A stretch of 64,000 nt of DNA from Buddleja alternifolia (taxonomy: Eukaryota > Streptophyta > Magnoliopsida > Lamiales > Scrophulariaceae): assembly GCA_019426215.1 (NCBI GenBank), contig CM033392.1, positions 35,260,814-35,324,813 of the forward strand, in the 5' to 3' direction. Below are positions 20,158-31,884 of the stretch, in pieces (positions within the stretch are counted from its first letter, which is position 1; each line of letters starts with the position of its first letter). The notes under the pieces are model-generated. The model was not told the DNA's origin, did not search any database, and saw only the letters and a list, made by a program, of their open reading frames with translations. The translations under genes were made by a program, and so were the position numbers.

Positions 20158-23100
20158 TTATATGCATGTTAGCATGATATGAGTTAATATGCTTTGTGAG
20201 ACCTTGTTGAAATATTTAAAATTCTCCCAGTTAAAATAATACCGAGTTAGTAAAGGATGTGGGACATCCTCTCCCTCCACTAAGCTTTCTAAAATTAGAA
20301 TTACTATAAATGTGTAATGCTTCCTAGTTATGGGGGTTATGCATTTAGAAATAATTTGAAATTTTATTAAGTGCATGGAATGCCTTAATCGAAGCATATT
20401 TTACCCCAGAAACCTGTTCGGTTGCAAGGTGAAATTCAAATGTTAGATTATAGGAATTAGTGGGAATGAACTTGGGTAGTTCACGAGCTTAGAAACCTGT
20501 TCGGTTGCGGTTTGGTGAACTATGGGGAAAGGTATTGAATCATTTATTGGATAAATTGGTGTACGACACCACTTTGAATAATCAGTGGGCCAGAAATTGG
20601 TTAGGTTGCAACCCATTGAATTATTTGAAGAACTCAATACTCACTACGAAATCTATCCAACAGGATTTCTGAAAAATTGCAGTGGGAGTGCGATATTTCG
20701 AAAAATGTAGTGGGAGCCAAGTAAAATTAAAGTCCTAGTTTTACTTGTGTACAATATAAACATCCTAATTAAATCTTGTTTATTTTCTGCGTTTATTATA
20801 TCTCTCTCTTGAAAATCAACCCGTTTAAAATTATGCTCGAAAATTTTGTCTGAACTGGCCTAACCAAATCAACAGACTTAGAAACTTGAGGAATGTCCTC
20901 AGTTCATAGTCGTTGACTTGTATGCTTGAAGCAAGCATTACTCAAGTCTAAGAATGGGACGATGAGTAGGGCTTACATATGAGGCGCACTGGACATAGAA
21001 CCATGTGTTTTGGAAATAACTGTTCTATGTCCGGTTTTCTCAACTTTTTGTATTCTACATTCTAGAGCTAGTGCTCATGATTGAAGAATTAGAAAGAAGT
21101 ACAAAAGCTGGGGAAACAGGAGGTGATCAATGTTGGAACCAGACATGGTGTCGGGTGTATCCAAATATAGTCCACCTCTGTTCTTTTGTAATTCTGAACA
21201 CGTTTGGATGATTGATTAGTTTTATCAAATGACATTAAGAAAGTTATCGTTTTCTGACTTGGTCAAGAAATGATACTTCTTTAAGTTTGGTAATAACTTT
21301 CATGGCATTTATTTTGGAAATAAGTGTGGGAATAATACATCCTTACTAAAATTGTTAACACGATTTGAAAGTTTGGAATTAGTATATTGTGAACACATAA
21401 ACTAGAGAACGTAGTATGCTAGAAATAAACTGGAAGAATTGTTTGGCACCTAAGATTAGGTCATGCCTTACGAGCATAAGATTCACTAGTTAGGAGAAAT
21501 GTGGGGGTACAATCCCATTATGATTGGATCCCTATCCAAACTTAAGAATCTTATCTCATAGGCAAGATGATCAAATCTCCCTTCAAAGGGAACATATTAA
21601 AGGGCCGCTCAAGTTCCAAAGTTTGTGCGTACTGACGTCTATGGTTGAATATATGGTATCTTACTAAGACACTACAATTGGATTGTAATGTCAAGTGTAT
21701 GATTTCCTAATTTGACCCCTTCTTAAAAAAATGTAACATAGCTTCACAGTTTACACTTCCAGCGACTCTACAAATGAATAGGGTAGCAGTATGCAAGAAC
21801 TAGAAATCGTTGGACATGACTCATTCTATTCTAAGCTACATAGAATTACCCAATTCATAATGAGTCTTGTGCTACTCATAGGTTCATCTTGAATAGATAT
21901 CCCTCCAAATTCATTCCTACGGCACCATATTAGATGTGGCGCCAGTGGAAGCCTGATCTTAAACACGTGATGGTATGGGAATTCCCAACCTACGTTGAAA
22001 AGATAAAGGTAAAGAATCTGGAGGCTTGGTCCTTAAAAGGACGTTTTGTTAGTTATCCCAATGATTCAGTGGGAGAACTCCTTTTACCTACATAATGACC
22101 AGGGGATCATTATGGCCTTAGAGGTCTGTTGTCTCGAAGATAAGATTGTTCGAGAAATTGGAGAAGGTGGAAAGATTATTCTAAAAGAATAAAACAAAAA
22201 CAACCTAGGACATTACTATTCAAGGAACCAAACTAAGCCCATTAAAACATAATCACCAACGATTGAAATGGAAGAGTCTCTCAGCCGCCTGAGAGAAGTG
22301 GTTGTCTGCTACAAAGAAAGCATAGAATGAATGATGTAGCAGAGGAGAACCAAGGATACAATTCCTCTACCATGACAAATCGATGGTGGATATGGACTCT
22401 ACGAGAAGGTGTCAAGGTAATGAAAGTGAAGATGGATTAGATGACTTTGAATCAATCCTGGACTCTAGTAGATCGCCCTAAGAGTTTTGAACTCGTCAGA
22501 GGCGAGTACATCTACAAGAGAAAGATTGATTCGAATGGCAAGGCCAGGCTGATGGCGAAAAGGTGTAGTCAAAAGAAGGGCATTGACTAGGAGGAAGCCC
22601 CTTTGCCACAGCTAAAATCAAATCCATTAAAATCTTACTTTTGATAACAACACACCAATATTATGAAAATCTAGCACGTGGATGTGAAGACTCGTGCATA
22701 ATTAGATTCCTCTAGAAGGACATCCATTTCGAACAGCCCAAGGGTTTCACATTTGAGGTCGATTATCATAAGGTCTACATGCTGTATGAATCGATTTATG
22801 GATTTAAGCGGACCTCTCGTAGTTAGAATCTTTACTTTGATGACATAATTTGGAATTGTGATATCATCTAAACAAAGAGAGACCATCTGTGTGCAATAAG
22901 GTCAGTGGGAGAAATGATGTGGGCTCATTGACTATGTCAAGACTTAAACATCGAGCATGTTCTCCATGAAAGACTTGGGAGAAGCCATTTTTATCCTTAT
23001 AATTTGCATTTATGAAAATAGAGCGAATACGATAATGGTCCCTTCCCAAACCCTTTACTTAGAATAAATCCTAAAGCAATTTAGGAAGAAGATCTGAGAA

Positions 23101-23700
23101 AGGGTTCTGGCCTAGAGAGGAAGAGCAATGGGTAGACATAATATTTATCATGAAGTACTTGAGAAGAACTTAGGATATATTATTCATCTATGCCCATGCA
23201 GAACTGATAGTGGAAGTTTTATACTTAATCGGACCTTGTGTCTGACAAAGGAGATTAAAATTCCACTTTGGGTTAATATTCACCCTCAATTGTGGAGTAA
23301 TAACTTAGAAAGGTTCCAAGTAAAATACTCTACTACTGAGAATGAATATGAAATGCATTGAAGTCTTGGAGGCTGTCGAAGGAAACTGTTTAGATCTGAA
23401 GTTCATGGTAGAAATTCTATTGGTCCCTAGTGCAGAGCTTGCATTGTCACTTTACTATGATGAAATGAAGTTCACGCGCATGAAAGGAACCTAGGTCTCA
23501 CAAATCCAGACAAATGGTGAGAGATACAACATCTCTTGAGAGATCGTTGGAAAGGGCGATATAGCCTTGTAGAAACTAAGCTCGGCCGATTAAACGGCTG
23601 ACCCACTCATTCGGTATTGTCACAGGCGGTGCAAGAGCGGAATTTTTAGAAGATGGATATTTAATACCATAGCGATTGGCATTGAGTGCAAGTGGGAGGT
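20158..23700 (+). pseudogene. Decayed internal region of copia D
   Basis: A plus-strand copia body, heavily broken. It starts inside the leader (the 20210-20310 block matches the A leader near 17400-17460). Recognisable codons: WHLRLGHA at 21444-21467; the integrase motif VRTDVYG at 21625-21645; NLEAWSLKGRFVSYPNDSVG at 22015-22073; YIYKRKIDSNGKARLMAK in reverse transcriptase near 22510-22565; an altered MDVKTAF (VDVKT) near 22680; and the Pol end around 23600-23650. No gag domain could be read between 20830 and 21050. It ends at a polypurine tract, CAAGTGGGAGG (23689-23699). It is the most decayed copia copy here. Confidence 0.82.
20398..20625 (+). other. Triple hairpin in the copia D leader
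   Basis: The same three-stem arrangement as in A, read on the plus strand: 20398-20405 with 20428-20435, 20477-20484 with 20515-20522 (TAGTTCAC/GTGAACTA, perfect), and 20577-20589 with 20612-20625. The GGTTGC part of the loop motif is kept in all three. Stem sequences differ from A and B, but pairing holds. Confidence 0.72.
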
Positions 23701-24655
23701 TGTTGGAATGTGCCCTCGATGCCAATGAGGAGTTAGAATACGAGGCACAAGGTTATATTGCACAACCTCTAATTAATATAAAGACAACAATATGTTATTC
23801 GTATAATTCTTGATGGCATCTATAAAGTTTTAAATGAACAACTAGTCCATGTGTGTCAAGGCAAACCTTCGCATTCCTTAAGGAGATGGGCGCTGGAAGG
23901 GTTTGGTACTCGATCACTTAAATAGTTCGCAAGTCGGAAAATCTCAATTGGGCATTGAGATTCGTATAGACTTGTATGACACATACTCTGACAAAGGAGT
24001 GTCAGTTGAACACTATGGGATAGTGGGAGTTTGTGTCATAGATACATTGATGGGATTAGTGTATTCGAACACGGCTCGTAGTAATCCGATCACATGGGTT
24101 TTTACCCAGTGACTGTCAATGATTGGATTACTGATTATGAAGGTATGTGTGAGCCTTAGACCTGAGGAGTTACGGTCACAGTGTGTTTGTGACGTTGGAT
24201 TCTGTCACTAGAAGTTAGACCTAAATCACCCGTTGAAAGGTGGGTCAACCTCGAAATACGTTCCAATGGGAAAGTAGCATGTGAGGTGATTACCAAGAAG
24301 GAATTCACTGTCTCGAAAGTAAACGAGAAGTATCCTATGCGGTCATAGGTAAATGAGATTGAAAGTCTCTGGCCAGAGCTGATGAACTAACTCGTGTTTA
24401 GTGGTCTCATATTACTATGATTCTTAAGCATAGTATCGAGTCCTATGAGTTTGACATATTCCATGACTCTCACTCGATCGTGATACGTCAGTGAAGGGCT
24501 TATACTCATACGGTATCATAATCTAGAGGTTCGTAATGATATAATCATTTCGTACTCGGTTGGGCTACGATGTGAGGCCACGGTGCTGGCTAGGTGTCAC
24601 CCACATGCTTTGGTATCTCCCATTGCCAATTGAGACGAACCTAGAGAGTCGCGCT
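23701..24655 (+). repeat. 3' LTR of copia D, first part
   Basis: It begins TGTTGGAATG straight after the polypurine tract. It is the inverse-orientation relative of the A and B LTRs, as seen at 24555-24655 (AATTGAGACGAACCTA next to GAGTCGCGCT). It is split at 24655 by element K. Position and motif both support a 3' LTR on the plus strand. Confidence 0.88.
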
Positions 24656-25809
24656 TGACACGAAGAATCCTTACGTGTTTGCACAACAAGTGGACTGGTC
24701 GTGTGTATTAATAAAGTGGATTTTTAAGTCCGAATTGTCGATCCCACAGAGACTTGTATTTTAGACTTCTTGAATTTAAAGCAAGCAATAATTAAACTAA
24801 AACTAAAGATTTAAAGATTTTAAAAGCAATAAAATAAACTAAAACAAGAATTAACTCAAATATTATGGAAGCAAGATACAAGAAACAAGATGTCGAAATC
24901 AAGATAGCTATGGAAGAGAGCAACTAAGACACATGTGCTGGCATAAATTAATTAATTCTTGTTAAAATCACGTTTTCATATTATTAGACTAATGTTGCTT
25001 TGGTGGAAACTCCTTAATTAACTACTACCCGATCTCTCGGCTGTAATAATCCTATGACTACGTGACGGTTCTCTAAATATGACTATCCAAGAATCAAATC
25101 ATTAGCCATGCATTCACGTTTTAGAATTTCCTCGGATAAATCCGGCTAACTGCACCCGAAAATCTATACATATCTCTAGGAGCAATTCCTCATGTTTTTC
25201 GGATGATGTGATGATTTCTTTGAACCCTAACTTATATTCTCTCGAATCATAAACTAGGCTAATTAGCAAGCATATGGTGATCAAACATATGATTGGAATT
25301 ACAGCACAAAATCAATACACAAAGCAACAATAGAATTAATATGAAAAACACAATTTATAACTCAAATATCATAATTTAGCCTCAACATGACCTTAGTTCG
25401 AAGAATCTAATTCATCATAAAAGATAAAAGATAGAAACTTAAATTAAGATTCATATTCATAGACAAAAATAAATCTAAATCTAAGAAACTCCCTCGTATT
25501 TTTGATGGTTGAACTTCGATCTTCATCTCTTCCATGCTTCTTGATTTCTTCACCTTCAAGGGCTTTTGAAAATCTTCATAAATATGTAAAAACGATGTCT
25601 AAACCCCATTAGGGCTCTATTCTATGTGTATTTCGTCTCTAAATGCTCTAAAATTCTGCATTTCCTTCCAGTTTTCCTCAATTGCAATGATTTTCCACCT
25701 TTACTCAATAAGCACACAAATTACAAGCATATGTGGCATAAATCATGCATAAACCAATGTAAATAACATAAATATGAGGCTCTAAAACATGTAAATCTCA
25801 CACCTATCA
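24656..25809 (-). repeat. Left LTR of K (minus orientation, normal 3' LTR)
   Basis: 1154 bp, in the sense direction starting TGATAGGTGTG and ending CGTGTCA. Just inside it (25810-25823) the complement of AAGTTTGGGGGTGT forms a polypurine tract, which marks it as a 3' LTR. It shares U5 landmarks with LTR G2 but lacks the GC or TTCGAA palindrome clusters. Confidence 0.85.
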
Positions 25810-25823
25810 ACACCCCCAAACTT

Positions 25824-27442
25824 AACATTGATTGTCCCCGAGCAATAAAAAGACTTAGATATAAGATCAAGAAGCAACAACCAAAGAGATAAACACAACA
25901 ACAAAACAAAAACAAAAGGATAACCTCACTTTCGTGGAGTGAACGATTGCACTTAGCATGTGCAACAAGCCTTTAAACCTCAAAGTTACCAGAGAGGACG
26001 AGTATAGTCTAGTGAGGGTTTGCATATGATTTACCCACAAAATCATAAAATTTTCAGCCCCACCCAACCAACACAAATCAACTTAACCAACAAGAAAACA
26101 ATGGCACAAAATCAACCTTTAAGGCTCCACAATTGTATACACATATCACAAACTTGCTCATGTTACACCTTGACTCGAATAAACCTGCGAAGGGTGTAGT
26201 GATTGTAAGTCTACGGCATTATAATCAAGTGGCACCCTTACCAAATTTCAGATTTTCTCCCATATCTACTAACTTTCGATCAATCCTAAAGTACAAGCCT
26301 CATAGACAACTTCATAACCACTTACATTTCACCACTTAACCATTTAAACTTTAACTTCACATGAAACTTCCATTTAAATTCATTAAGGCTAGGTCATGTG
26401 CAATGTTCTATTCCCTTAGGCTTTTTATGACACCCATGTATCGAGATTTGGATCAATGACTCCCAAACTAGATAGTTTTAGGGCATTAAGTGTCCAGACA
26501 CTCCTTACGGATTTAATCGCTCGAGTGCCAAAGGCCACGAAATAAAACTAGACCTTTCATTCACTTTCAACTTTAATTGGCTTGAGCAAAGCTCAAATTA
26601 GCTTAATAGTACAGTTTATAGGCATGTAGCTTTTCACCTCCAGTACATATCAGCCTGACTTTATAGTCATACCAATTATCAACCTTATTCATTAATTATT
26701 CGGCATATGAAGCAACTACTCAACTCATGACCTTAAGAAGAATCTAAGCCAATATTTCCGGGAGAAATTCCTTAAGTGTTTCAGAATGATTATCCACCTA
26801 ACTCTTCTACCCTCAACTTATTGTGCATTTCTGCTTCATCTAAGGAAATTCCACTCTCATCTAGGGTCCCACGAGCAAAGTAAAGATATGTATATTGCAT
26901 TTAATTCCAATATAAAAATTCATGCCATCGAACTCAAGTTAATCAGTTTCATTGCAACAATTGGGGCTAAAAAAAAATAAATTCATGCTCGATTTTCTTG
27001 AATTTCGCCGTATAAGCACAAAACATGAATATAACTAAGCACTACCTAACACCCCCAAAATTAAACCTAACATTGTCCTCAATGTTACATCTAAACTCAT
27101 ACTGTGAAAAGAGGTAAAGTAAGTACTTACAGCCAAGGATGCTGAAAAGCAATCCGTTATCTCATATGCGTTTCAAAACAAACGCATCTCCTCCCATTAT
27201 GATAAGCATCTCCAAACAATGGGAAACCGCTACTATCCATGCTCACTATACTCAAACAACTAAACCATCAAGCAGAAAAAAAAACACATGCCAAAAGTGC
27301 ATGCTAAAAAAAAAAACAGAAAGGAAATCTAAGAAAAACTAAGCAAAACAAAAACTAGAAAACAAAAGAAAAACTTACAAACTTGGGTTGCCTCCTAAGA
27401 AGCGCTCTTTTAAAGTCACTAGCTTGACTTTACAGAGTTGGC
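25824..27442 (-). other. Noncoding 3' part of K
   Basis: About 1.6 kb between ORF and polypurine tract with no supported coding sequence. It includes the conserved post-pol box (27381-27425) shared with G2 and C. The rest is AT-rich and unique within the window. Confidence 0.7.
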
Positions 27443-28489
27443 TCAAGAAGGTTTAAGTATAAGTGCCTTGTTTGTTCTCCAATCCACTCTCGGGTATCGA
27501 TTCAATCTTTGGCCATTGGTATTGAGGATTGGCCCATCGTGTGTGATAAATACCCTAGGTTGAGACCAAGCAATCATCCACTCAGGAATTCTTTTATGGT
27601 CCCTCAACACCTCTATTTCCCTTTCTTCCCCATGCTTCAGATGGTGGTGTGGACTCTCTTCCAAGTTAGAGACAATGTCTCGTTGTTCTTCACCTGTCAC
27701 TTTGACATACTTGAAGTCCACGATGTACGGAGGTAGAAGATCATTAGCTCGTTTCTCCTGAAATTGCTCAACACTAAAAGGATCAAAAGCATCAATGTGT
27801 AAATACAAATCAAAATCAAGTGGATGCTCAAAAACCTCATATCTATCAAAATTAACCATATCATCTCCTACACTCAATGACAACTTACCATCGTCGGCAT
27901 CAAATACCGATTTACATGTGGAGAGGGAAGATGGTGGAGAATCTTCAACCGGTTGAGAAGTTGTAGGAGTGGAAGGCTTGGAAGTGGGAGTTTCTAGTTC
28001 TACACATTCAAACGTGCCATACAGTAATGCTTCTAACTCTGCTACACTTTTGGCCGCTCGTTCGGGTGAAATCTGCTGGGCAGAGATCCGTTCATTTTCC
28101 CATGCATCATCTTCTCTCACTGTCACGTCAGTGCATTGCCCCTCTATATTGCTCTCAGTGTGACTTGGCCATGACTCCGGTGCTTCTTCAGACATTTTGC
28201 TCAATAGTTGCCCGAGTTGATAATTAGTCTCCTTTATTTCCCGAGATACTTCCATCAATGTAAGGCGGAGCTCTCCAATAGTGTTATTGAGTTGTTCCTC
28301 TAGAGTAGGAATTCTCACTTGACAATGTTGTGGAAAGAACCCGTGTGCATAACATACTTGAATGACGTCGAACACCCATTGCCTATTTCTTGGACAATCC
28401 AAATCCTCGAGAGTGAGTTGCATAGCCTGAATGAGTCCTAGAAACCATTCTCGTTGCTTCGGGGTCAGAAACGGAAGATTTTCTGCCAT
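27443..28489 (-). CDS. Intact chimeric gag/pol-remnant ORF of K
   Basis: 348 codons from the ATG at 28489 with no interruption, the only intact element ORF in the window. I see three blocks. Residues about 1-115 (IPTLEEQLNNTIGELRL, NYQLGQLLSKM) resemble the coiled C-terminal tail of Athila Gag (SNIQTQLGQLASQLSG in G2). Residues about 195-255 (ADDGKLSLSVGDDMVNFDRY, FDPFSVEQFQEKRANDLL) resemble the end of G2 protease and the linker after it (VANGKLILRVGDDQVNF, HASVEYFQFHNDDDLL). The last about 35 (GPILNTNGQRLNRYPRVDW) resemble the Pol C-terminus (FIINGHRLKHYFHQDW). Protease catalytic site, reverse transcriptase, RNase H and integrase are absent. It is probably a non-autonomous element protein mobilised by a partner; function unknown. 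Confidence 0.8.
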   Translation of the reverse strand: MAENLPFLTPKQREWFLGLIQAMQLTLEDLDCPRNRQWVFDVIQVCYAHGFFPQHCQVRIPTLEEQLNNTIGELRLTLMEVSREIKETNYQLGQLLSKMSEEAPESWPSHTESNIEGQCTDVTVREDDAWENERISAQQISPERAAKSVAELEALLYGTFECVELETPTSKPSTPTTSQPVEDSPPSSLSTCKSVFDADDGKLSLSVGDDMVNFDRYEVFEHPLDFDLYLHIDAFDPFSVEQFQEKRANDLLPPYIVDFKYVKVTGEEQRDIVSNLEESPHHHLKHGEEREIEVLRDHKRIPEWMIAWSQPRVFITHDGPILNTNGQRLNRYPRVDWRTNKALILKPS

Positions 28490-28711
28490 TTATTGGAATT
28501 ATAACTAAGACAAAAAAAACTAAAGCAAAAATAAATATAAAACAAAAATTAAAAAAACTTGCAATAAAAACAAAAACTAAAAAAAACAAGTCCCCGGACG
28601 TTGGTTCTGACGGGAAAAATAGCAGATTTTTGGAAATTTCCAATTCTAATTCAAGTTGGAGTTTTCCTCTTCCACCCTTATATATATATTAGATCAGTTC
28701 TATAGGGTTAG
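28490..28711 (-). other. Leader of K with degenerate primer site
   Basis: Upstream of the ORF a T-rich leader reaches 28590, where ACAAGTCCCCGG is the complement of the CCGGGGACTTGT end of a tRNA-Asp primer site; the TGGCGCC half is altered. The next about 100 bp (28612-28711) match nothing else here and join directly to the inverted LTR. Confidence 0.55.
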
Positions 28712-29673
28712 GAGACGAAATACACATAGAATAGAGCCCTAATGAGGTTTAGACATCGTTTTTACATATTTATGAAGATTTTCAAAAGCCCTTGAAGGTG
28801 AAGAAATCAAGAAGCATGGAAGAGATGAAGATCGAAGTTCAACCATCAAAAATACGAGGGAGTTTCTTAGATTTAGATTTATTTTTGTCTATGAATATGA
28901 ATTTTAATTTAAGTTTCTATCTTTTATCTTTTATGATGAATTAGATTCTTCGAACTAAGGCCATGTTGAGGCTAAATTATGATATTTGAGTTATAAATTG
29001 TGTTTTTCATATTAATTCTATTGTTGCTTTGTGTATTGATTTTGTGCTGTAATTCCAATCATATGTAGCCTAGTTTATGATTCGAGAGAATATAAGTTAG
29101 GGTTCAAAGAAATCATCACATCATCCGAAAAACATGAGGAATTGCTCCTAGAGATAGGTATAGATTTCCGGGTGCAGTTAGCCGGATTTATCCGAGGAAA
29201 TTCTAAAACGTGAATGCATGGCTAATGATTTGATTCTCGGATAGACATATTTAGAGAACCATCACGCAGTTATAGGATTATTACAACCGAGACATCGGGT
29301 AGTAATTATTTAAGGTTATTTCCACCAAAGCAACATTAGTCTAATAATATGAAAACGTGATTTTAACAAGAATTGATTAATTTATGCCAACACATGTGTC
29401 TTAGTTGCTCTCTTCCATAGCTATCTTGATTTCGACATCTTGTTTCTTGTATCTTGCTTCCATAATATTTGAGTTAATTCTTGTTTTAGTTTATTTTATT
29501 GCTTTTAAAATCTTTAAATCTTTAGTTTTAGTTTAATTATTGCTTGCTTTAAATTCAAGAAGTCTAAAATACAAGTCTCTGTGGGATCGACAATCCGGAC
29601 TTAAAAATCCACTTTATTACTGCACACGACCAGTCCACTTGCTGTTTCAAACACGTAAGGATTTTTCGTGTCA
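28712..29673 (+). repeat. Right LTR of K, inverted and 5'-truncated
   Basis: Reverse complement of 24656-25639, starting GAGACGAAATAC and ending CGTGTCA against the GCGCT duplication. In a normal minus-strand element this copy would point the other way and would begin TGACACG at its left. Confidence 0.88.
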
Positions 29674-29678
29674 GCGCT

Positions 29679-30375
29679 ATAAAGAAATAGACGGGAAAAT
29701 CAAGTCTTGTATTTGGAGGGTGTTCTGGTAATTTGTCCTTGGGAAGGATGAATTAATTAATTGGACAAATTAAATTAATTAGTTTGAATATTTAATTGAC
29801 TAGGTTAATTAATTATTTAGACTAGAATAATAATCAATTATTTGATTAATTAATTAATGTTGATTTAATCAATATATATTTAATTGGATTAAATATTAAT
29901 TGATTAAATTAATTGGACTAAGTTGACTGGGTCAACATAGCCCAATTGATTGTCCAATGGCCCATATGGGCATGTGTGTGTGTGATCTGGTGGGCTGAAG
30001 TTGGAGGATTTATTTAATCCTCCAACACAAGCCAGATTACATAGTTGTAACAATTCACATAACGTGAAATCCTCCACCAGAAATATAAGAGAGAAATTAA
30101 TTTTCTTCTAACTCAATCTCTCCTAGCCGCCACGGAGATTGGAGATGGAGATTTCTCGGAGTCTGTTCCTGCGTGATGATCTAGAGACGGTACAATTGAA
30201 CCATTGGAGAAGATTGAAGATTCGCTAGGATTAAAGTTGAATACGCGAAAAGGTAAGTTTTTTGTATTCATCTTTTTCATGATTAAAATTGACGAAAGCC
30301 ACGAATTGATCTTGGTTTGGGAATCCGTATTTGTTTTCTCGTTTCCGCTGCGCATGCCTGACAGGATTCCCAACA
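29679..30375 (+). repeat. 3' LTR of copia D, second part
   Basis: It continues from 24655 after K. Sequence passes from an AT-rich stretch through a GCCGCCACGG block to ATTCCCAACA at 30366-30375, the standard LTR end. Joined, the D LTR is about 1.65 kb. The next five bases, GTTCG, should be D's target duplication. Confidence 0.85.
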
Positions 30376-30715
30376 GTTCGAATGTGAAGGGTCCTGCGTT
30401 CGGACGTGCTGACTAAGGAACTGTGTAGACTTTACGACTGGGACATCCGAACGTGATGTAGCCCACTTTCGAACATGCTGACTGGGGTAATTTTCCTTCA
30501 TGTAGACACAAAAGCAGCTTAGAAATAGGAAATATGATAGAAAATAAAAACAAACTATTAGGCGAAACAAAAAAAAATAGAAAAAGCTCAGCTGCCTCCC
30601 CCAGAAGCGCTTCTTTAAAGTAATTAGCTTAACTTTGCAGGTTCATATCAGTGGGCCGGATCGTGAAGCTCAACAGATGTCTCATCTGCAGTCCAATCAA
30701 TTCCTGCATAATGTT
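30376..30715 (-). other. 3' untranslated part of gypsy C, with palindromes and post-pol box
   Basis: Minus-strand sequence of C right after its Pol end. It carries the conserved box at 30590-30630 and four copies of a TTCGAA-type palindrome motif at about 30376, 30391, 30444 and 30468 (for example GCGTTCGGACGTGCTG). C is cut here by copia D, so its remaining 3' end and 3' LTR lie elsewhere, probably left of the window. Confidence 0.72.
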
Positions 30716-31603
30716 TCACCGTTGACCATTGACTGCAAAGGTCCTTCCATCTTTCGTAATTAGCTCCACAACACCCGAAGAGTAAACTCGTACCACCCAG
30801 AAATGGCCCGACCAACGAGACTTAGGTTTCCCTAGAAATAGCCATAGGCGAGAGTTGTATAACAAGACTCGCTCTCCTTCTTGAAATTTACGATGAATCA
30901 CGTGCTTGTCATGCCATTGCTTAGTCCTTTTCTTATATAGATTTACGTTCTCATACACACCATGTCTCCACTCTTCTATTCATGCAGCTGGATTATCTTA
31001 TTGTTACCTACAGCTTTAGCATCAAAGTTAAGAAATTTGATAGCCCAATATGCACGATGTTTAAGTTGAACAGGTAAATGACATGTTTTTCCAAAAACTA
31101 AAGTATAAGGGGACATGCCAATTAGGGTCTTATGTTTAACATCATATTTACTCAACAAGTTTTCAAATTGCTTATTTCGAAAATGAGTACCACCATCACT
31201 AATGATAGCTCGAGGCGTGCCAAATCTTGTAAACATTCATTTTTTCAAAAATCGCACCACTGCCTTAGCATCATTGGTTGGTAGTGCTTGAGCCTCTACC
31301 CATTTAGAAACATAATCAACAACAACCAAAATATACTTGTTAGAACAAGAACTTGTAAAGGGTCCGATAAAATCTATTCCCCATACATCAAAACTTTTGC
31401 ATTCAAGCACATTATTCAAAGTCATCTCATGACGTCTAGAAATATTACCAGTATGCTGACAACGATCACAAGACTACACATAGGCATAAGCATCCTTCAA
31501 AAGAGTGGGCCAGAAAAAACCTGATTGAAGAACCTTAGCTGTAGTTTTAGTGGGACCAAAGTGACCTCCCACTAGCATATCATAGCAATGTGCCAAAATA
31601 GAC
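30716..31603 (-). pseudogene. Integrase of gypsy C, fragmented
   Basis: Read leftwards: the H-H-C-C zinc region ([19 protein letters not shown], about 31450-31600) with a stop before its last two Cys; the core [12 protein letters not shown] (31425-31237) and [17 protein letters not shown] (31236-30976); then the C-terminus with WHDKHVIHRKF, LYNSRLWLFLGKPKSRWSGH and YSSGVVELI (30958-30716). The third catalytic residue region is missing: after KYDVKHKT the frame jumps to LIGMSPYTLVFGK, a deletion of about 55 codons. Copia B splits the ORF at 31608, and the upstream part resumes at 40570. Confidence 0.88.
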
Positions 31604-31608
31604 GCCAC

Positions 31609-31852
31609 TGTTGGGAAAAATTGCATAAAATCAAATAACGCAGCGGAAGAATATATTTAAATCCCAGTGGCTCATCTCAATTTATCGTATTTAAATTGGG
31701 TTTCGAATTCAATTACTGTTCTCACGTATGTTGAATTCTGAACCAGCTTTGCAATCCCTTCTTGAACAGCAAATCCGTCGTTGTCTCTAAATTGCCACGC
31801 CGGAGTCAAAAATGAAAATCTTCTTTTCCTTCTTCTCTTAAGGGAGACGACT

Positions 31853-31884
<32 letters not shown>

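Larger units (their letters stand above)
24656..29673 (-). mobile_element. K: gypsy-derived element with inverted terminal LTRs
   Basis: Perfect GCGCT duplications flank it (24651-24655 and 29674-29678), and D's LTR is continuous without it. The left end is a minus-strand LTR (24656-25809) with a polypurine tract. The right end is the same LTR in opposite orientation (28712-29673), missing its first about 170 bp. Both outer ends therefore read TGACACG inwards. Between them lies one long ORF (27443-28489) and about 1.6 kb of noncoding DNA. Arms of 984 and 962 bp are nearly identical apart from a deletion of about 23 bp and scattered changes, so the insertion is young compared with its host D. 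Confidence 0.85.

Noticed and set aside
19687..23700. D plus LTR H read as a second element with inverted LTRs like K
   Set aside because: H resembles the B-type LTR and not D's own LTR, lacks a primer site beside it, and no matching target duplication is seen.
28712..29673. Right arm of K read as an unrelated solo LTR
   Set aside because: The GCGCT duplications at the two outer ends, and not around this copy alone, show one insertion.
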